A stretch of 64,000 bases of DNA from Halorubrum coriense DSM 10284 (lineage in GTDB: Archaea > Halobacteriota > Halobacteria > Halobacteriales > Haloferacaceae), in the NCBI RefSeq assembly GCF_000337035.1, contig NZ_AOJL01000036.1:7574-71573 (forward strand), given 5' to 3'. Of the stretch, positions 35,140 through 44,218 are shown in pieces (the stretch's first letter is position 1; every line of letters starts with the position of its first letter). The notes beneath the pieces are model-generated. The model saw only the letters and a list, made by a program, of their open reading frames with translations, ran no database searches and was not told the DNA's origin. The translations under genes were made by a program, and so were the position numbers.

Positions 35140-36923
35140 CAGCGCCCTCCGTCGTTCGCGCGGCCCCGATCGGTGGCCGCGTCGTCGCTTGCGCGGCCAC
35201 CATCTGCGGCCGCGGTCCCGGCCTCGCCCCCGGAGCCGCCGGGGCCGGGCGCTCCCGCGCCGGCGTCGAACGCGCCGAAGTCGACCGTCTCGTCGAGGTT
35301 CGCGGGGTCGCCGTCGCGGTTCATCGTCGTCGCGTGGAGCATGTGGTTGAGCATCGCCTGCGAGAGCTGCTCGCCCCACAGCGCGTGGCGCTGCCCCTTC
35401 CAGCGCTCCTGGTACAGCTCGTCTTCGGCGTCGCGGACGACCGGCTCGGGGTACTCCTCGGCGAGCTCCGACGCGATGCGGTGCGTACAGAAGCCGCCCT
35501 GACAGTTCCCCATCGAGGCGCGGGTCCGCAGGCGGACCGCGTTGAGGTCGGAGCCGGCCTCGCCGACCGCGTCCTGGATCTCGGCGCGGGTCACGCTCTC
35601 GCAGTTACAGACGATCGGGTTCGGGTCGTACTCGTCGAGCACGTCGTCGGCGCGCGACCCGAGCCGCTGGCCAGAGCGCCGAGCGACGGGCGAGCGCAGC
35701 CCGAACTCGTCCATCAGCTCCTCCATGCGCGCCGGGTTCTCGGAGCCCGGCAGCGGCGCGTCCGCGGTGTCGCAGGTCGCCTCGTAGTCGAGCGCGTCGC
35801 AGACGTGGTCGCTGATGGACTCGGCCATCATGCGGTAGGTGGTGAGCTTCCCGCCGACGATGGTCGTCATGCCCGGCAGGCCGTCGCGGTCGCCGTGGTC
35901 GAGGAGGAAGTAGTCGCGCGTGATGTCCGTCGGGTCCTCCGTGCCCGTCCCCGGCGGCTCGTAGAGGGGGCGGACGCCCCAGAAGGAGCGGAGCGTCCGC
36001 GCGTCTTCGAGCGCCGGGACGAGCTCCGAGAGGGTCTCGATCATCAGGTCGACCTCCCAGTCCTCCTCGGGGTAGTCCTCGGGGTCGTCGACCTCCTCGT
36101 CGGTCGTGCCGAGGATACAGGCAGTCTCGTGGGGGACGATGATGTCGGCGTCGCCCTTCGGGCGACACCGGTTGATCACGGTGTCGACCTGCCGGGTGTT
36201 CATCACCGTCATCACGCCCTTCGAGGGGCGGACCTCCACGTCGACGCCGGCCATCTCGCCGACGTTACCCGCCCACGCGCCGGTCGCGTTGACCACGTGG
36301 CGCGCGCGGATCTCCTCGGTCGTCCCCGGATCGCGGTGGACGCGCTTGCCCGGCCCCGTCTCGTGTTCGATCTCGACGCCGACGACCTCGCCGTCCTCGA
36401 CGAGCACGTCGGTCACCGGCGCGTGCGTCTCGACGCGCGCGCCGTGTTCGCGGGCGTCGGCCGCGTTCGAGACGCAGAGCCGGAAGGGGTCGACCGCGCC
36501 GTCGGGCAAGGCGATTGCCTTCTCGACGTCGCGCGCGAGGTACGGCTCCCGGCGGCGCGCCTCCTCGCCGTCGATCACTTCGACGGGGATGTCGCACGCG
36601 CGGCAGCCCTCCAGCTTCTCTTGGAAGTACTCCTCCGAGTCCTCCGGCCGCTTGACGAACAGGCCGCCGGTCTCCTCGACGCAGTGCCCGGCGATGTCGC
36701 GGAGCACCATGTTCTCCTCGATACACTCCTTCGCGCTCTTCTGGTCCGAGACCGCGTAGCGGCCCCCGCTGTGGAGGAGGCCGTGCATCCGGCCGGTCGT
36801 GCCGTGCGTCAGGTTCCCCTTCTCGACGAGAACGGTGTCGAGCCCCCGCCGCGCCAGGTCCCTGACGACGCCGCATCCGGTCGACCCCCCACCGACGACC
36901 ACGACGTCTACTTGTCTGTCCAT
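35139..36923 (-). CDS. glpA: anaerobic glycerol-3-phosphate dehydrogenase subunit A (GlpA)
   Basis: A 594-residue catalytic subunit that oxidises sn-glycerol-3-phosphate to dihydroxyacetone phosphate. The FAD motif is [23 protein letters not shown], followed by [22 protein letters not shown]-like 2Fe-2S domain lies near residues 440-485 ([11 protein letters not shown], then [12 protein letters not shown]). The last 60 residues are an acidic Gly/Ala-rich tail. The ATG at 36923 gives the expected N-terminus. It heads glpABC and faces glpK across a shared regulatory region. Confidence 0.94.
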   Translation of the reverse strand: MDRQVDVVVVGGGSTGCGVVRDLARRGLDTVLVEKGNLTHGTTGRMHGLLHSGGRYAVSDQKSAKECIEENMVLRDIAGHCVEETGGLFVKRPEDSEEYFQEKLEGCRACDIPVEVIDGEEARRREPYLARDVEKAIALPDGAVDPFRLCVSNAADAREHGARVETHAPVTDVLVEDGEVVGVEIEHETGPGKRVHRDPGTTEEIRARHVVNATGAWAGNVGEMAGVDVEVRPSKGVMTVMNTRQVDTVINRCRPKGDADIIVPHETACILGTTDEEVDDPEDYPEEDWEVDLMIETLSELVPALEDARTLRSFWGVRPLYEPPGTGTEDPTDITRDYFLLDHGDRDGLPGMTTIVGGKLTTYRMMAESISDHVCDALDYEATCDTADAPLPGSENPARMEELMDEFGLRSPVARRSGQRLGSRADDVLDEYDPNPIVCNCESVTRAEIQDAVGEAGSDLNAVRLRTRASMGNCQGGFCTHRIASELAEEYPEPVVRDAEDELYQERWKGQRHALWGEQLSQAMLNHMLHATTMNRDGDPANLDETVDFGAFDAGAGAPGPGGSGGEAGTAAADGGRASDDAATDRGRANDGGR

Positions 36924-37297
36924 GCGAGGCCCTTGGACCACGCCCACTTTACTTTACCTCCCGACGCGCCCCACGCATAACTATCAGGGTCATTCAAGTA
37001 GTGTAATCGCCGTCGTTGCCGATGTGTTTATATACGGACGTTTTTCACTCGCGCCGATGTCCGGATTTTAACAGGAAGATTATTATGGTAGTACATTATG
37101 TTCACGACCGGCGTGGTAGCTTCCGTGAAAATATGTCGTGGCGGCGTCGATACGCCTCGCGGCCGTCTCTGCCCGGCTCTGAACGGGTCTGACGGAGCGG
37201 ACGCGCGACGCGACAGCGGACGCGGCACCGGAGTCGCCGTCGACGGCGACCCGGCCACCGCCGCACACGGACCAGCGCCACAGGAGGGATCCACAAC
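36924..37297. other. 374-bp divergent regulatory region between glpA and glpK
   Basis: The central 150 bases are AT-rich and contain TTTATATA at 37025-37033, an ATTTTAAC box near 37064 and a direct repeat ATTATG-N7-ATTATG near 37080-37100. On the minus strand AAAGTAAAGT around 36945-36955 lies about 27 bases before the glpA ATG. Bases 37098-37301 are an open frame of 67 codons whose TGA overlaps the glpK ATG. A purine-rich GGAGGG at about 37283 sits upstream of glpK as a ribosome-binding site. No regulator gene is in this gap. Confidence 0.6.
37025..37033 (+). promoter_or_regulatory. TATA box, probable glpK promoter
   Basis: TTTATATA is the strongest TATA element in the glpA-glpK gap. Reading right, it predicts a start near 37055 and a leader of about 240 bases before glpK. 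Read on the minus strand it could equally serve glpA with a 70-base leader. Confidence 0.45.
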
Positions 37298-38836
37298 ATG
37301 ACACAGTATGTCGGTGCGATAGACCAGGGGACGACCGGAACCCGATTCATGGTGTTCGACCATGAGGGCCAGGTCGTCGCGAACGCCTACGAACAGCACG
37401 AACAGATCTATCCGAACCCGGGCTGGGTCGAACACGACCCGCTCGAGATCTGGGAGAACACCAAGCAGGTCGTCCTCGACGGCCTCGCCGACGCCGACCT
37501 CGAGGCGAGTCAGCTCGAGGCGCTCGGCATCACCAACCAGCGCGAGACGACGATCGTCTGGGACAAAGACTCCGGGAAGCCGGTCCACAACGCCCTCGTG
37601 TGGCAGGACCGGCGGACGACGGACCGCGTCGAGGAGATCCAGGAGGCCGGCAAGGTCGAGGAGATCCGCGAGAAGACCGGTTTGGAGTGCGACGCGTACT
37701 TCTCCGCGACAAAGACCGAGTGGATCCTCGACAACGCGGAGCCGCTCAAGATGCAGAGCTCCCGCGGCGGCGACCTCCGTGAGCGCGCTCGCGAGGGCGA
37801 GCTCATCATGGGGACCATCGACACGTGGCTCATCCACAACCTGACGGGGAACCACATCACGGACGTCACCAACGCGTCCCGGACGATGCTGTACAACATC
37901 CGGGAGATGGAGTGGGACGACGAGCTCCTCGAGGAGTTCGACGTGCCGAAGGAGATGGTGCCGGAGGTACGCCCCTCCTCCGACGAGGACTACTACGGCC
38001 ACACGGACGCCGACGGCTTCCTCGGCGAGGAGATCCCGGTCGCGGGCGCCCTCGGCGATCAGCAGGCTGCGCTGTTCGGCCAGACCTGCTTCGACAAGGG
38101 CGACGCGAAGAACACCTACGGAACCGGCGCGTTCTACCTGATGAACACCGGCGAAGAGGCCGTCGCGTCCGACAACGGCCTGCTCACGACGGTCGGGTTC
38201 CAGATGTCGGGCGAGCCGGTCCAGTACGCGCTCGAAGGGTCGATCTTCATCGCCGGCGCGGCGATCGAGTTCCTCGAGGACATCGACCTCATCAACAACG
38301 CGGCCCAGACCGCCGAACTCGCCCGGTCGGTCGACTCGACCGACGGGGTCTACATGGTGCCGGCGTTCACCGGGCTCGGTGCGCCGCACTGGGACGGTCG
38401 CGCCCGCGGGACCATCGTCGGGATGACCCGCGGAACGACCAAGGAGCACATCGTCCGCGCGACGCTCGAGAGCATCGCGTACCAGACCCGCGACCTCGCC
38501 GAGGCCATGGAGGCCGACTCCGGCGTCGAGATGACGAGCCTCCGGGTCGACGGCGGCGCGGTCAAGAACAACTTCCTCTGTCAGCTCCAGTCTGACATCA
38601 TCCAGACGGACATCGTCCGTCCGGAGGTCGACGAGACCACCGCGCTCGGCTCGGCGTACGCCGCCGGCCTCGCCGTCGGCTACTGGGACAACGTCGACGA
38701 ACTCCGCGACAACTGGCAGATCGATCGCGACTTCAGCCCCGAGAAGGACCAAGCGGAGGTAGACAAGCTCTACAGCCGCTGGGACGACGCGATCGATCGC
38801 TCGAAGAACTGGGCGCTGGACGAGGAGGACGAATAA
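37298..38836 (+). CDS. glpK: glycerol kinase (GlpK)
   Basis: A 512-residue FGGY-family kinase that phosphorylates glycerol with ATP, giving the substrate of GlpABC. Signatures are YVGAIDQGTTGTRFMVFDHEG (phosphate-binding loop), ITNQRETTIVWDKDSGKPVHNALVWQDRRT, LTGNHITDVTNASRTMLYNI and FTGLGAPHWDGRARGTIVGMTRGTTKEHI. It is preceded by a purine-rich ribosome-binding site, unusual among the mostly leaderless genes here. Glycerol from Dunaliella-type algae is a major carbon source for haloarchaea, and this kinase route is their main entry. Confidence 0.96.
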   Translation: MTQYVGAIDQGTTGTRFMVFDHEGQVVANAYEQHEQIYPNPGWVEHDPLEIWENTKQVVLDGLADADLEASQLEALGITNQRETTIVWDKDSGKPVHNALVWQDRRTTDRVEEIQEAGKVEEIREKTGLECDAYFSATKTEWILDNAEPLKMQSSRGGDLRERAREGELIMGTIDTWLIHNLTGNHITDVTNASRTMLYNIREMEWDDELLEEFDVPKEMVPEVRPSSDEDYYGHTDADGFLGEEIPVAGALGDQQAALFGQTCFDKGDAKNTYGTGAFYLMNTGEEAVASDNGLLTTVGFQMSGEPVQYALEGSIFIAGAAIEFLEDIDLINNAAQTAELARSVDSTDGVYMVPAFTGLGAPHWDGRARGTIVGMTRGTTKEHIVRATLESIAYQTRDLAEAMEADSGVEMTSLRVDGGAVKNNFLCQLQSDIIQTDIVRPEVDETTALGSAYAAGLAVGYWDNVDELRDNWQIDRDFSPEKDQAEVDKLYSRWDDAIDRSKNWALDEEDE

Positions 38837-40003
38837 ATGGGCGTCGAACTGTTCCCGGAACTGGCCGTCGCGGCCGACGCCGTGCTACAGGTCGGGTACG
38901 AGCCCGGCGCACCGACGGACGTGATCCAGAGTCTGACCAACCCGACGATCCTCCTCGGAGCGCTCGCGGGCGGCGCGTTCGGGGCGGCGCTCGGCGCGCT
39001 GCCGGCGTTCATCTTCACGGGCTTCCTCGTCATCGGCGGGTCGCTCGGCGGCGGCGGCTTCGGCGTCGACGTCGGGTTCGGTCCGGTGTTCGGGCCGCAC
39101 ATCTCCTTCGCGGGAGGTGCCGCGGCCGCCGCGTACGCGGCCGACCGGGGATACATGGAGTCCGGATTCGACTACCACAACGCGAAGGACATCGGCTTCG
39201 CGCTGGGGAGTAAGCCGGACATCCTCGCCGTGGGTGCCGTCTTCGGCGTCTTCGGCGTCCTGATCGAGCAGCTCTCTCGACAGCTCGCCATACCGGTCGA
39301 CCCGATCCCGGTGAGCATCGTCATCAGCGCGCTCGTGGTTCGGGCCGTCTTCGGGTACAGTATCGTCGGCGAAGTGAGCGACAAGGCGAGCGGCTACTTC
39401 GACATGGGGCCGTTCGAGCGCGAGGAGATGCGCGAACCCGGCGAGGTCAAGGGCGACGGCGGGAAGGCCAGCGAGGACCGCCTCGCCGTCGAACCGTGGC
39501 TCCCGAACATGTACAAGTGGTCGCACGTCGCGGCGATCGGCTTCTTCGCCGGTCTCGCCTCCGGCGTCATCACGTACAACATGGTCAGCAGCGGGCACGG
39601 CCTCATCGCCGTGTTCGCCGGCTTCGGGATCAGCGCCGGGTCGCTGCTGTTCCTGAACCTCGGCGTCGACCGGATCCCGGTCACCCACCACATGACACTG
39701 GCGGGGTCGACAGCCTTCCTCTCCGTGTGGCAGGGGGGCATCACGACGCTCACGGACCTCTCGGCGGCCGACCTGACCGCGCCGCTGGCGTTCGGTGCCG
39801 CGCCCGCGCTGCTGTTCGGCGCGGCGTTCGGCGTGTTCGCCGCGGTCGTCGGTGAGGCGTCGCAGCGCGTGTTCTACGCGCACTCCGACACGCACCTCGA
39901 CCCGCCGGCGGCCGCCATCGTGGTCTGGTCGCTGACGCTCGGGCTGCTCGTCATCGCCGGACTGCTCAACTGGGCCGTGTGGATCCCCGGCACGGGGATC
40001 TAA
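38837..40003 (+). CDS. membrane protein of the glp cluster, possible glycerol transporter
   Basis: A 388-residue integral membrane protein with roughly eight or nine hydrophobic segments and a charged cytoplasmic loop at about residues 188-222. It starts with the base right after the glpK stop, so the two are co-transcribed. In Haloferax volcanii the gene after glpK, called glpX, is a membrane protein proposed as a glycerol facilitator; this gene occupies the same place. It does not resemble MIP/GlpF aquaglyceroporins, as it lacks the paired NPA motifs, so transport is a hypothesis from context. The ptsH2 gene that follows in Haloferax is not present here. Confidence 0.75.
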   Translation: MGVELFPELAVAADAVLQVGYEPGAPTDVIQSLTNPTILLGALAGGAFGAALGALPAFIFTGFLVIGGSLGGGGFGVDVGFGPVFGPHISFAGGAAAAAYAADRGYMESGFDYHNAKDIGFALGSKPDILAVGAVFGVFGVLIEQLSRQLAIPVDPIPVSIVISALVVRAVFGYSIVGEVSDKASGYFDMGPFEREEMREPGEVKGDGGKASEDRLAVEPWLPNMYKWSHVAAIGFFAGLASGVITYNMVSSGHGLIAVFAGFGISAGSLLFLNLGVDRIPVTHHMTLAGSTAFLSVWQGGITTLTDLSAADLTAPLAFGAAPALLFGAAFGVFAAVVGEASQRVFYAHSDTHLDPPAAAIVVWSLTLGLLVIAGLLNWAVWIPGTGI

Positions 40004-40116
40004 CGCGTCCCCGCTCTCGGCAGGATCTTTTTATCATGGCACATCGCTTATCCGCGGTCGATCGGAATCGCCCGGACAGCGACCGGTGTCTCGGTGACCC
40101 CGACCGCGAGCGGCCG

Positions 40117-40515
40117 TCACTCGGGGAGCAGCACGGAGAGAACGAGGAACGCGACGACGGCGGCCGCGACGGCGGCGACCGCGACCGTCGACACCGCGCC
40201 GCCGAGGGAGCGGGCGACCAGCGCGAGGCCGCCGGCCGCCGCGAGCGCGACTCCGACCGCCCCGTGGTGGAACCCGCCGGCGGTCGGCTGCTCCGTCACG
40301 GACGCTGCGTCGCGGTCGACGAAGACGCGCGCGCCCCACCACACCGATCCGAATCGGACGCCGACGCCGACCGCGGCCGCGGCGATCGAGACGAACTCGA
40401 TGTCGCCGACGGCGAGCATCCCGGCCCCGAAGGCGGCCGCCGTCGCCAGGACGGCGACGACCTTGCTCCGGTTGTCGACGGTGTGCAGCGTCTTCACGGC
40501 CGGATCGTTCGACAT
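40117..40515 (-). CDS. small membrane protein, 132 aa
   Basis: A 132-residue protein with an N-terminal soluble segment (SNDPAVKTLHTVDNRSKV) followed by about four hydrophobic segments covering residues 20-130. It lacks catalytic motifs and I do not recognise a family. The ATG at 40515 is preferred because upstream in-frame codons include a second Met in atypical sequence. Convergent with the glpK-associated membrane gene. Confidence 0.65.
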   Translation of the reverse strand: MSNDPAVKTLHTVDNRSKVVAVLATAAAFGAGMLAVGDIEFVSIAAAAVGVGVRFGSVWWGARVFVDRDAASVTEQPTAGGFHHGAVGVALAAAGGLALVARSLGGAVSTVAVAAVAAAVVAFLVLSVLLPE

Positions 40516-40669
40516 ACCCGTCGTAGTTCGTCCGACGGTCCTATAGGTTTCCATCGGGGCGACCCCGGCCGTCCGCCCGGAGCGAGGCCGTCGCCGCCCG
40601 CCCGGTCCGCGGCCATCGGTCGCGAGGCGAACGCGGGGCGTTTAACTTCCCCGACCGGGATGACGCGGT

Positions 40670-40873
40670 ATGTTGGATCGGATCGGACTGGACCGGACGG
40701 ATCGACGGAACCTCCTCGTCGTGATGGGGGTCGTGGGAGCCGTGACGGCGGTGGTGTCGGAGGGGACGCTCGGCGTCCGACTCCCGGTCGGGCTGATAGC
40801 CGGCCTCATCAGCGGGGCCGTCTTCGTGGTGTCGACGGTCGTCATCAACCGGTACAAGCCGGCCCACTGGTAG
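40670..40873 (+). CDS. small membrane protein, 67 aa
   Basis: A 67-residue protein with a charged N-terminus (MLDRIGLDRTDRRN) and two hydrophobic segments at about 15-30 and 38-60, ending NRYKPAHW. Codon usage is typical of the genome and an AT-rich box (TTTAACTTCC near 40640) lies about 30 bases upstream. No family is recognised. Confidence 0.65.
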   Translation: MLDRIGLDRTDRRNLLVVMGVVGAVTAVVSEGTLGVRLPVGLIAGLISGAVFVVSTVVINRYKPAHW

Positions 40874-40967
40874 GCGCCGTCTCGGGCGGGCGGATCCGCC
40901 CGACTCGGCGGCCGTCGCCCCGTCGCGATCCGGGGGGGTTTAGTTCGGCTGTCACGGAGGGCCGGCC

Positions 40968-42140
40968 GTGAACATCGACGACCGGATCGAGCGACGGCTC
41001 GGCTACGACGCGGCGATGAGCGTCCTCGCCGACTTCGAAGCCGTGTCGCCGGTCACGCACGTCGACTCGCCGGTCGGCCGCGGCCCGGCCATCGAGCGGC
41101 TCCTCGACGTGTTCGAGCCCGCGTTCACGGGGTCGCTCCCGCCGAGCGTCTACGTGTACGGCCCGAAGGGGAGCGGGAAGTCGGCGGTCGTCTCGGCGCT
41201 GGTCGACCGGCTCGCGAGCCACAGCGGCCCGCGACGCGCCATCCAGACGACTACGCGCGCGGTGGAGCCGACGATCCCCGGCTTCGTCTACGTCGACGCC
41301 CGGCGCGCGTCGACCCGCTTCCGACTGTACCACGCGATGCTGGCCGCGATGAGCGACGACCCCGTCCCCGACCACGGGATCGGGACCGACGAGCTGGCCG
41401 AGTCGCTGCGCGACGCGATGCGCACGGGCCCGGATCTCGTCGTCGCCGTCGACCACACCAACGAGACGGAGACGCCCGCGGCGGCGACGCTCGTCGACTG
41501 GCTGGCCGACGTCGGCGAGCGGCTCACGCCGGCGTTCCTCGGCCGCGACCCGCCGGACTCGATCGACTGGGAGCCGGAGGCCACCGTCGAGTTCGCGAAG
41601 TACCGCCGGCACATGCTCGTCGAACTGCTGACGAGCCGGTGTTCGACCGGGCTCGGCCGCGACGCGCTCACCCACGACCAGATCCGCGAGATCGTCGAGT
41701 GGGCCGCGGGCGACGCCCACGACGCGCTCGCCGCCGTGATGGGCGCGGCGGTCCACGCGGAGCGGGCGGGCGCGTCGACGGTCCGCGCGGGCGACGTCGA
41801 CGCCGGCATCGACGGCGTGCCCCGGCCCTGCGTCGCGCTGGGTCGCGTGCTCGCGCTCCCGGAGAGCCGGCAGCGGCTCCTCTACGAACTCGCCGGGCTG
41901 TCGGAGGACGAGCGGTCGACCGTCGGAGTGGCGACGGAGGCCATCGCGGCGCGGCCGGGGGTCGACCTCTCGGCGTCGACCGTGCGCCGCGTGCTCTACG
42001 AGCTGGCCGACGGCGGACTGCTCGAACGCGTCACCGTCCACCGGAGCGACGGCAAGGGCCGGCCGCCGAGCCGACTCGTGCCGCTCTTCCCGACGCTCGT
42101 CTTCCGCGAGCTGTTCGACCGCCGCGCCCGGACCGCATAG
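40968..42140 (+). CDS. Orc1/Cdc6 family AAA+ ATPase paralogue
   Basis: A 390-residue replication-initiator-like ATPase. Walker A is intact (VYGPKGSGKSAVV, about residues 62-74). Where the DE of Walker B is expected it reads LVVAVDHTNET, so the catalytic Glu is His. The AAA+ lid and a C-terminal winged helix (about 310-385: RRVLYELADGGLLERV) complete the family layout. The GTG at 40968 is about 27 bases after a TTTAGT box. I see no origin recognition boxes or AT-rich origin around it. It may bind but not hydrolyse ATP; it could be a regulatory paralogue of the true initiator. Confidence 0.82.
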   Translation: MNIDDRIERRLGYDAAMSVLADFEAVSPVTHVDSPVGRGPAIERLLDVFEPAFTGSLPPSVYVYGPKGSGKSAVVSALVDRLASHSGPRRAIQTTTRAVEPTIPGFVYVDARRASTRFRLYHAMLAAMSDDPVPDHGIGTDELAESLRDAMRTGPDLVVAVDHTNETETPAAATLVDWLADVGERLTPAFLGRDPPDSIDWEPEATVEFAKYRRHMLVELLTSRCSTGLGRDALTHDQIREIVEWAAGDAHDALAAVMGAAVHAERAGASTVRAGDVDAGIDGVPRPCVALGRVLALPESRQRLLYELAGLSEDERSTVGVATEAIAARPGVDLSASTVRRVLYELADGGLLERVTVHRSDGKGRPPSRLVPLFPTLVFRELFDRRARTA

Positions 42141-42210
42141 CCCCGGCGCGGGCGGTCACCGTCACCTTCTCGAACGGAAGACAGTTGACGCGGAGTCCCC
42201 GACTCGGCGT

Positions 42211-42891
42211 ATGGTTCCGCCCCTCGCGCTCGACATCGACGGCACCCTGACGACGCCGACCGGTCGGATCGATCCGCGAGTCTTCGAGCTGTTGCCCGCG
42301 TGGGACGCGCCGGTGGTGTTCGCCACCGGGAAGGCGTTCCCGTACCCCGTCGCGCTCGCGAACTTCCTCGGCCGCGAGGAGACGGTGATCGCGGAGAACG
42401 GCGGCGTCGCGTACGTCGGCGGCGAGACGACCGTCGTCGGCGACCCGGACGCCGCCTGGGCCGTCGTCGAGGCGTTCCGCGAGCGCGGCGGCGCGGTCGG
42501 GTGGGGCGACGGCGATACCGTGAACCGCTGGCGCGAGACGGAGGTCGCGGTCTCGCCCGACGCCGACGAGGCGCTCCTCCGCGAGGTTGCCGCGACCGTC
42601 GAGGACGTGGAGGTCGTCGACACCGGCTACGCCTTCCACGTCAAGTCGACGGGCGTGAGCAAGGGTCGGGCGCTTGAACGCGTCGCCGAGGCGCTCGACC
42701 TCGATCCCGCCGCGTTCGTCGCGGTCGGCGACAGCGAGAACGACGCCTCGACCTTCCGCGTCGCCGGCGAGTCGTACGCGGTCGCCAACGCGGACGCCGT
42801 GGCCCGCGAGGCGGCCGACGAGGTGGTCGCGGAGGAGTTCATGGACGGGACGGTCTCGGTGCTCGCCGAGCTCCGCGAGCGCGTCGAGTAG
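42211..42891 (+). CDS. phosphoglycolate phosphatase, archaeal HAD type
   Basis: A 226-residue HAD-superfamily phosphatase (Cof/PGP subtype) that removes phosphate from 2-phosphoglycolate. The motif I nucleophile is in LALDIDGTLTTP; motif II is in PVVFATGK, motif III in the Lys of VSKGRAL, and motif IV in VAVGDSENDAST. The C2-type cap occupies about residues 75-150. Length and motifs match TIGR01487-like archaeal proteins. Stand-alone gene. Confidence 0.9.
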   Translation: MVPPLALDIDGTLTTPTGRIDPRVFELLPAWDAPVVFATGKAFPYPVALANFLGREETVIAENGGVAYVGGETTVVGDPDAAWAVVEAFRERGGAVGWGDGDTVNRWRETEVAVSPDADEALLREVAATVEDVEVVDTGYAFHVKSTGVSKGRALERVAEALDLDPAAFVAVGDSENDASTFRVAGESYAVANADAVAREAADEVVAEEFMDGTVSVLAELRERVE

Positions 42892-42912
42892 TTCCGAGCC
42901 GCACCGCCGCGG

Positions 42913-43197
42913 TTACTTCTCGCCGTAGGGGTACCGCGCCGTCGCCCCGCACTCGGTACAGCGGACGACCACGCGCCCGGGCCGCGTCCGGACGCGACTC
43001 GTCTTCCCGGGCCGGAGGTAGACGCCGCAGTCGTCGCAGGCGCGCCTGGAGAGCGCCGCGGGGACGCCACAGCGGTTGCGCTCGGCGACTCGACGGGCGC
43101 GGGCGACGTACTCGCGGGCGCGGTCGTACTCGTCGTCGACGACCGCTTCGCGAGCGAGGACGAACAGCCGCTCGATTCGCTCCGCCGGGATGCCCAT
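42913..43197 (-). CDS. rnp4: ribonuclease P protein component 4 (Rpp21/Rpr2)
   Basis: A 94-residue subunit of archaeal RNase P that helps the RNA enzyme cleave tRNA 5' leaders. The N-terminal helices are IERLFVLAREAVVDDEYDRAREYVARARRVAER. The zinc ribbon follows, with Cys pairs in CDDCGVYLRPG and CTECGATARYP. The ATG at 43197 (MGIPAERIERL) gives the usual family start. Convergent with the phosphatase gene. Confidence 0.92.
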   Translation of the reverse strand: MGIPAERIERLFVLAREAVVDDEYDRAREYVARARRVAERNRCGVPAALSRRACDDCGVYLRPGKTSRVRTRPGRVVVRCTECGATARYPYGEK

Positions 43198-43291
43198 GCT
43201 CCCGGATGGCGAGCGCGTCGGCAAAAGGGGTTGTTATCCGACGCGGCCGCGACCCGCACGCTTTTTTATCGGTCCAACCCAACCGAGCGGT

Positions 43292-43486
43292 ATGAAGGAA
43301 TCCCTGATGGACGTGATCTGCTGTCCGCTCGACAAGTCGACCCTCGAACTCGACGTCGACGAGGCGGACGACGAGGAGGTCCTCGCCGGGACGCTCACCT
43401 GTACGGAGTGCGGCGAGACGTACCCCATCGAAGACGGGATCCCGAACCTCCTGCCGCCGGACATGCGCGAGGAGGCGGCCGCGTAA
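43292..43486 (+). CDS. Trm112-like methyltransferase-activating zinc protein
   Basis: A 64-residue protein of the Trm112/YcaR family, starting MKESLMDVICCPLDKSTLEL and holding a Cys pair in LTCTECGETYPIEDGIPNLLPPDMR. Trm112 binds and stabilises RNA and protein methyltransferases in archaea and eukaryotes. A TATA box (TTTTTTAT near 43262) is 27 bases upstream, predicting a leaderless mRNA. Confidence 0.88.
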   Translation: MKESLMDVICCPLDKSTLELDVDEADDEEVLAGTLTCTECGETYPIEDGIPNLLPPDMREEAAA

Positions 43487-43557
43487 ACGCCGACACACCG
43501 CCCGGAGACCCCTCGCCCGTGTGAATCTTTTTTTAGTACGGGGTCGTGGTCTCCACC

Positions 43558-44139
43558 GTGCCGACACTCGACGTCGAACTGAACGGGGAGGCGGTCCACG
43601 ACATCGACGCGCCGGACGCGTTCGCCACCGACGGGCCGTTTCCGGTCGTGCTCGAGAACACCGGGCGCTCGACGCACGTCCACCTCCACTTCGACGACGA
43701 CCTCGACCGGGTGACCGCGGTCGACGAGGTCAACCACTTCGTCGCCGACGAGGCCACCCGCCACGTCCACGTGTCGACGGCCGACGTCGACGAGCGCGTC
43801 CGCGGCAAGCTGAAGATCGTCACCGGTTACGGGTCGAACACGAGCTACGTCGACGTGCGGCTCGACCCCTCCACCGACACCCCCGAGGAGCCGGTCGCGG
43901 TCGACGAGACCTTCTCCGCGCCCCCGGAGCGTCCCCCCGACGTGCCGCCCGGCCGGCAAGCGGTGAACGCGCTCGACCGGCTCGTCAGGCGCGGCGGGAC
44001 CGCGGGCGCGGTCTTCGGGTTCCTCGCCGTCGCCGCCGCGGTCGCGGTCGCGCTCGCCGTCGACAGCGCCGTCGTGTGGCTCGCGGTGGGGATCGCGCTG
44101 ATGATCGCGTTCGGCGCGGTGCTGCTCGCGGTGACGTGA
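43558..44139 (+). CDS. conserved membrane-anchored protein, 193 aa
   Basis: A protein with a beta-rich N-terminal domain (about 1-115: PTLDVELNGEAVHDI, FPVVLENTGRSTHVHLHFDDDLDRV, GKLKIVTGYGSNTSYVDVRL) resembling an immunoglobulin-like or CARDB-type fold, a Pro-rich linker, and two adjacent C-terminal membrane helices (about 150-192). I know it only as a haloarchaeal family of unknown function. GTG at 43558 is chosen because TATA (TTTTTTTAG, centre about 43531) is 27 bases upstream; GTG at 43546 is the alternative. Confidence 0.72.
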   Translation: MPTLDVELNGEAVHDIDAPDAFATDGPFPVVLENTGRSTHVHLHFDDDLDRVTAVDEVNHFVADEATRHVHVSTADVDERVRGKLKIVTGYGSNTSYVDVRLDPSTDTPEEPVAVDETFSAPPERPPDVPPGRQAVNALDRLVRRGGTAGAVFGFLAVAAAVAVALAVDSAVVWLAVGIALMIAFGAVLLAVT

Positions 44140-44218
44140 GCCGACGCCCGCCCGTCCGGACCCCCTCGTCTCGGTCGGGATCCGCGCGCTTTTAACCGTC
44201 CCGGCGGAACGAGACGTC

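Noticed and set aside
38837-40003. GlpF-type aquaglyceroporin after glpK
   Set aside because: No paired NPA motifs and the helix pattern differs from MIP channels; kept as an uncharacterised membrane protein.
40874-40967. Replication origin next to the Orc1/Cdc6 gene
   Set aside because: No origin recognition box, no AT-rich unwinding element and no repeats in the short flanks.
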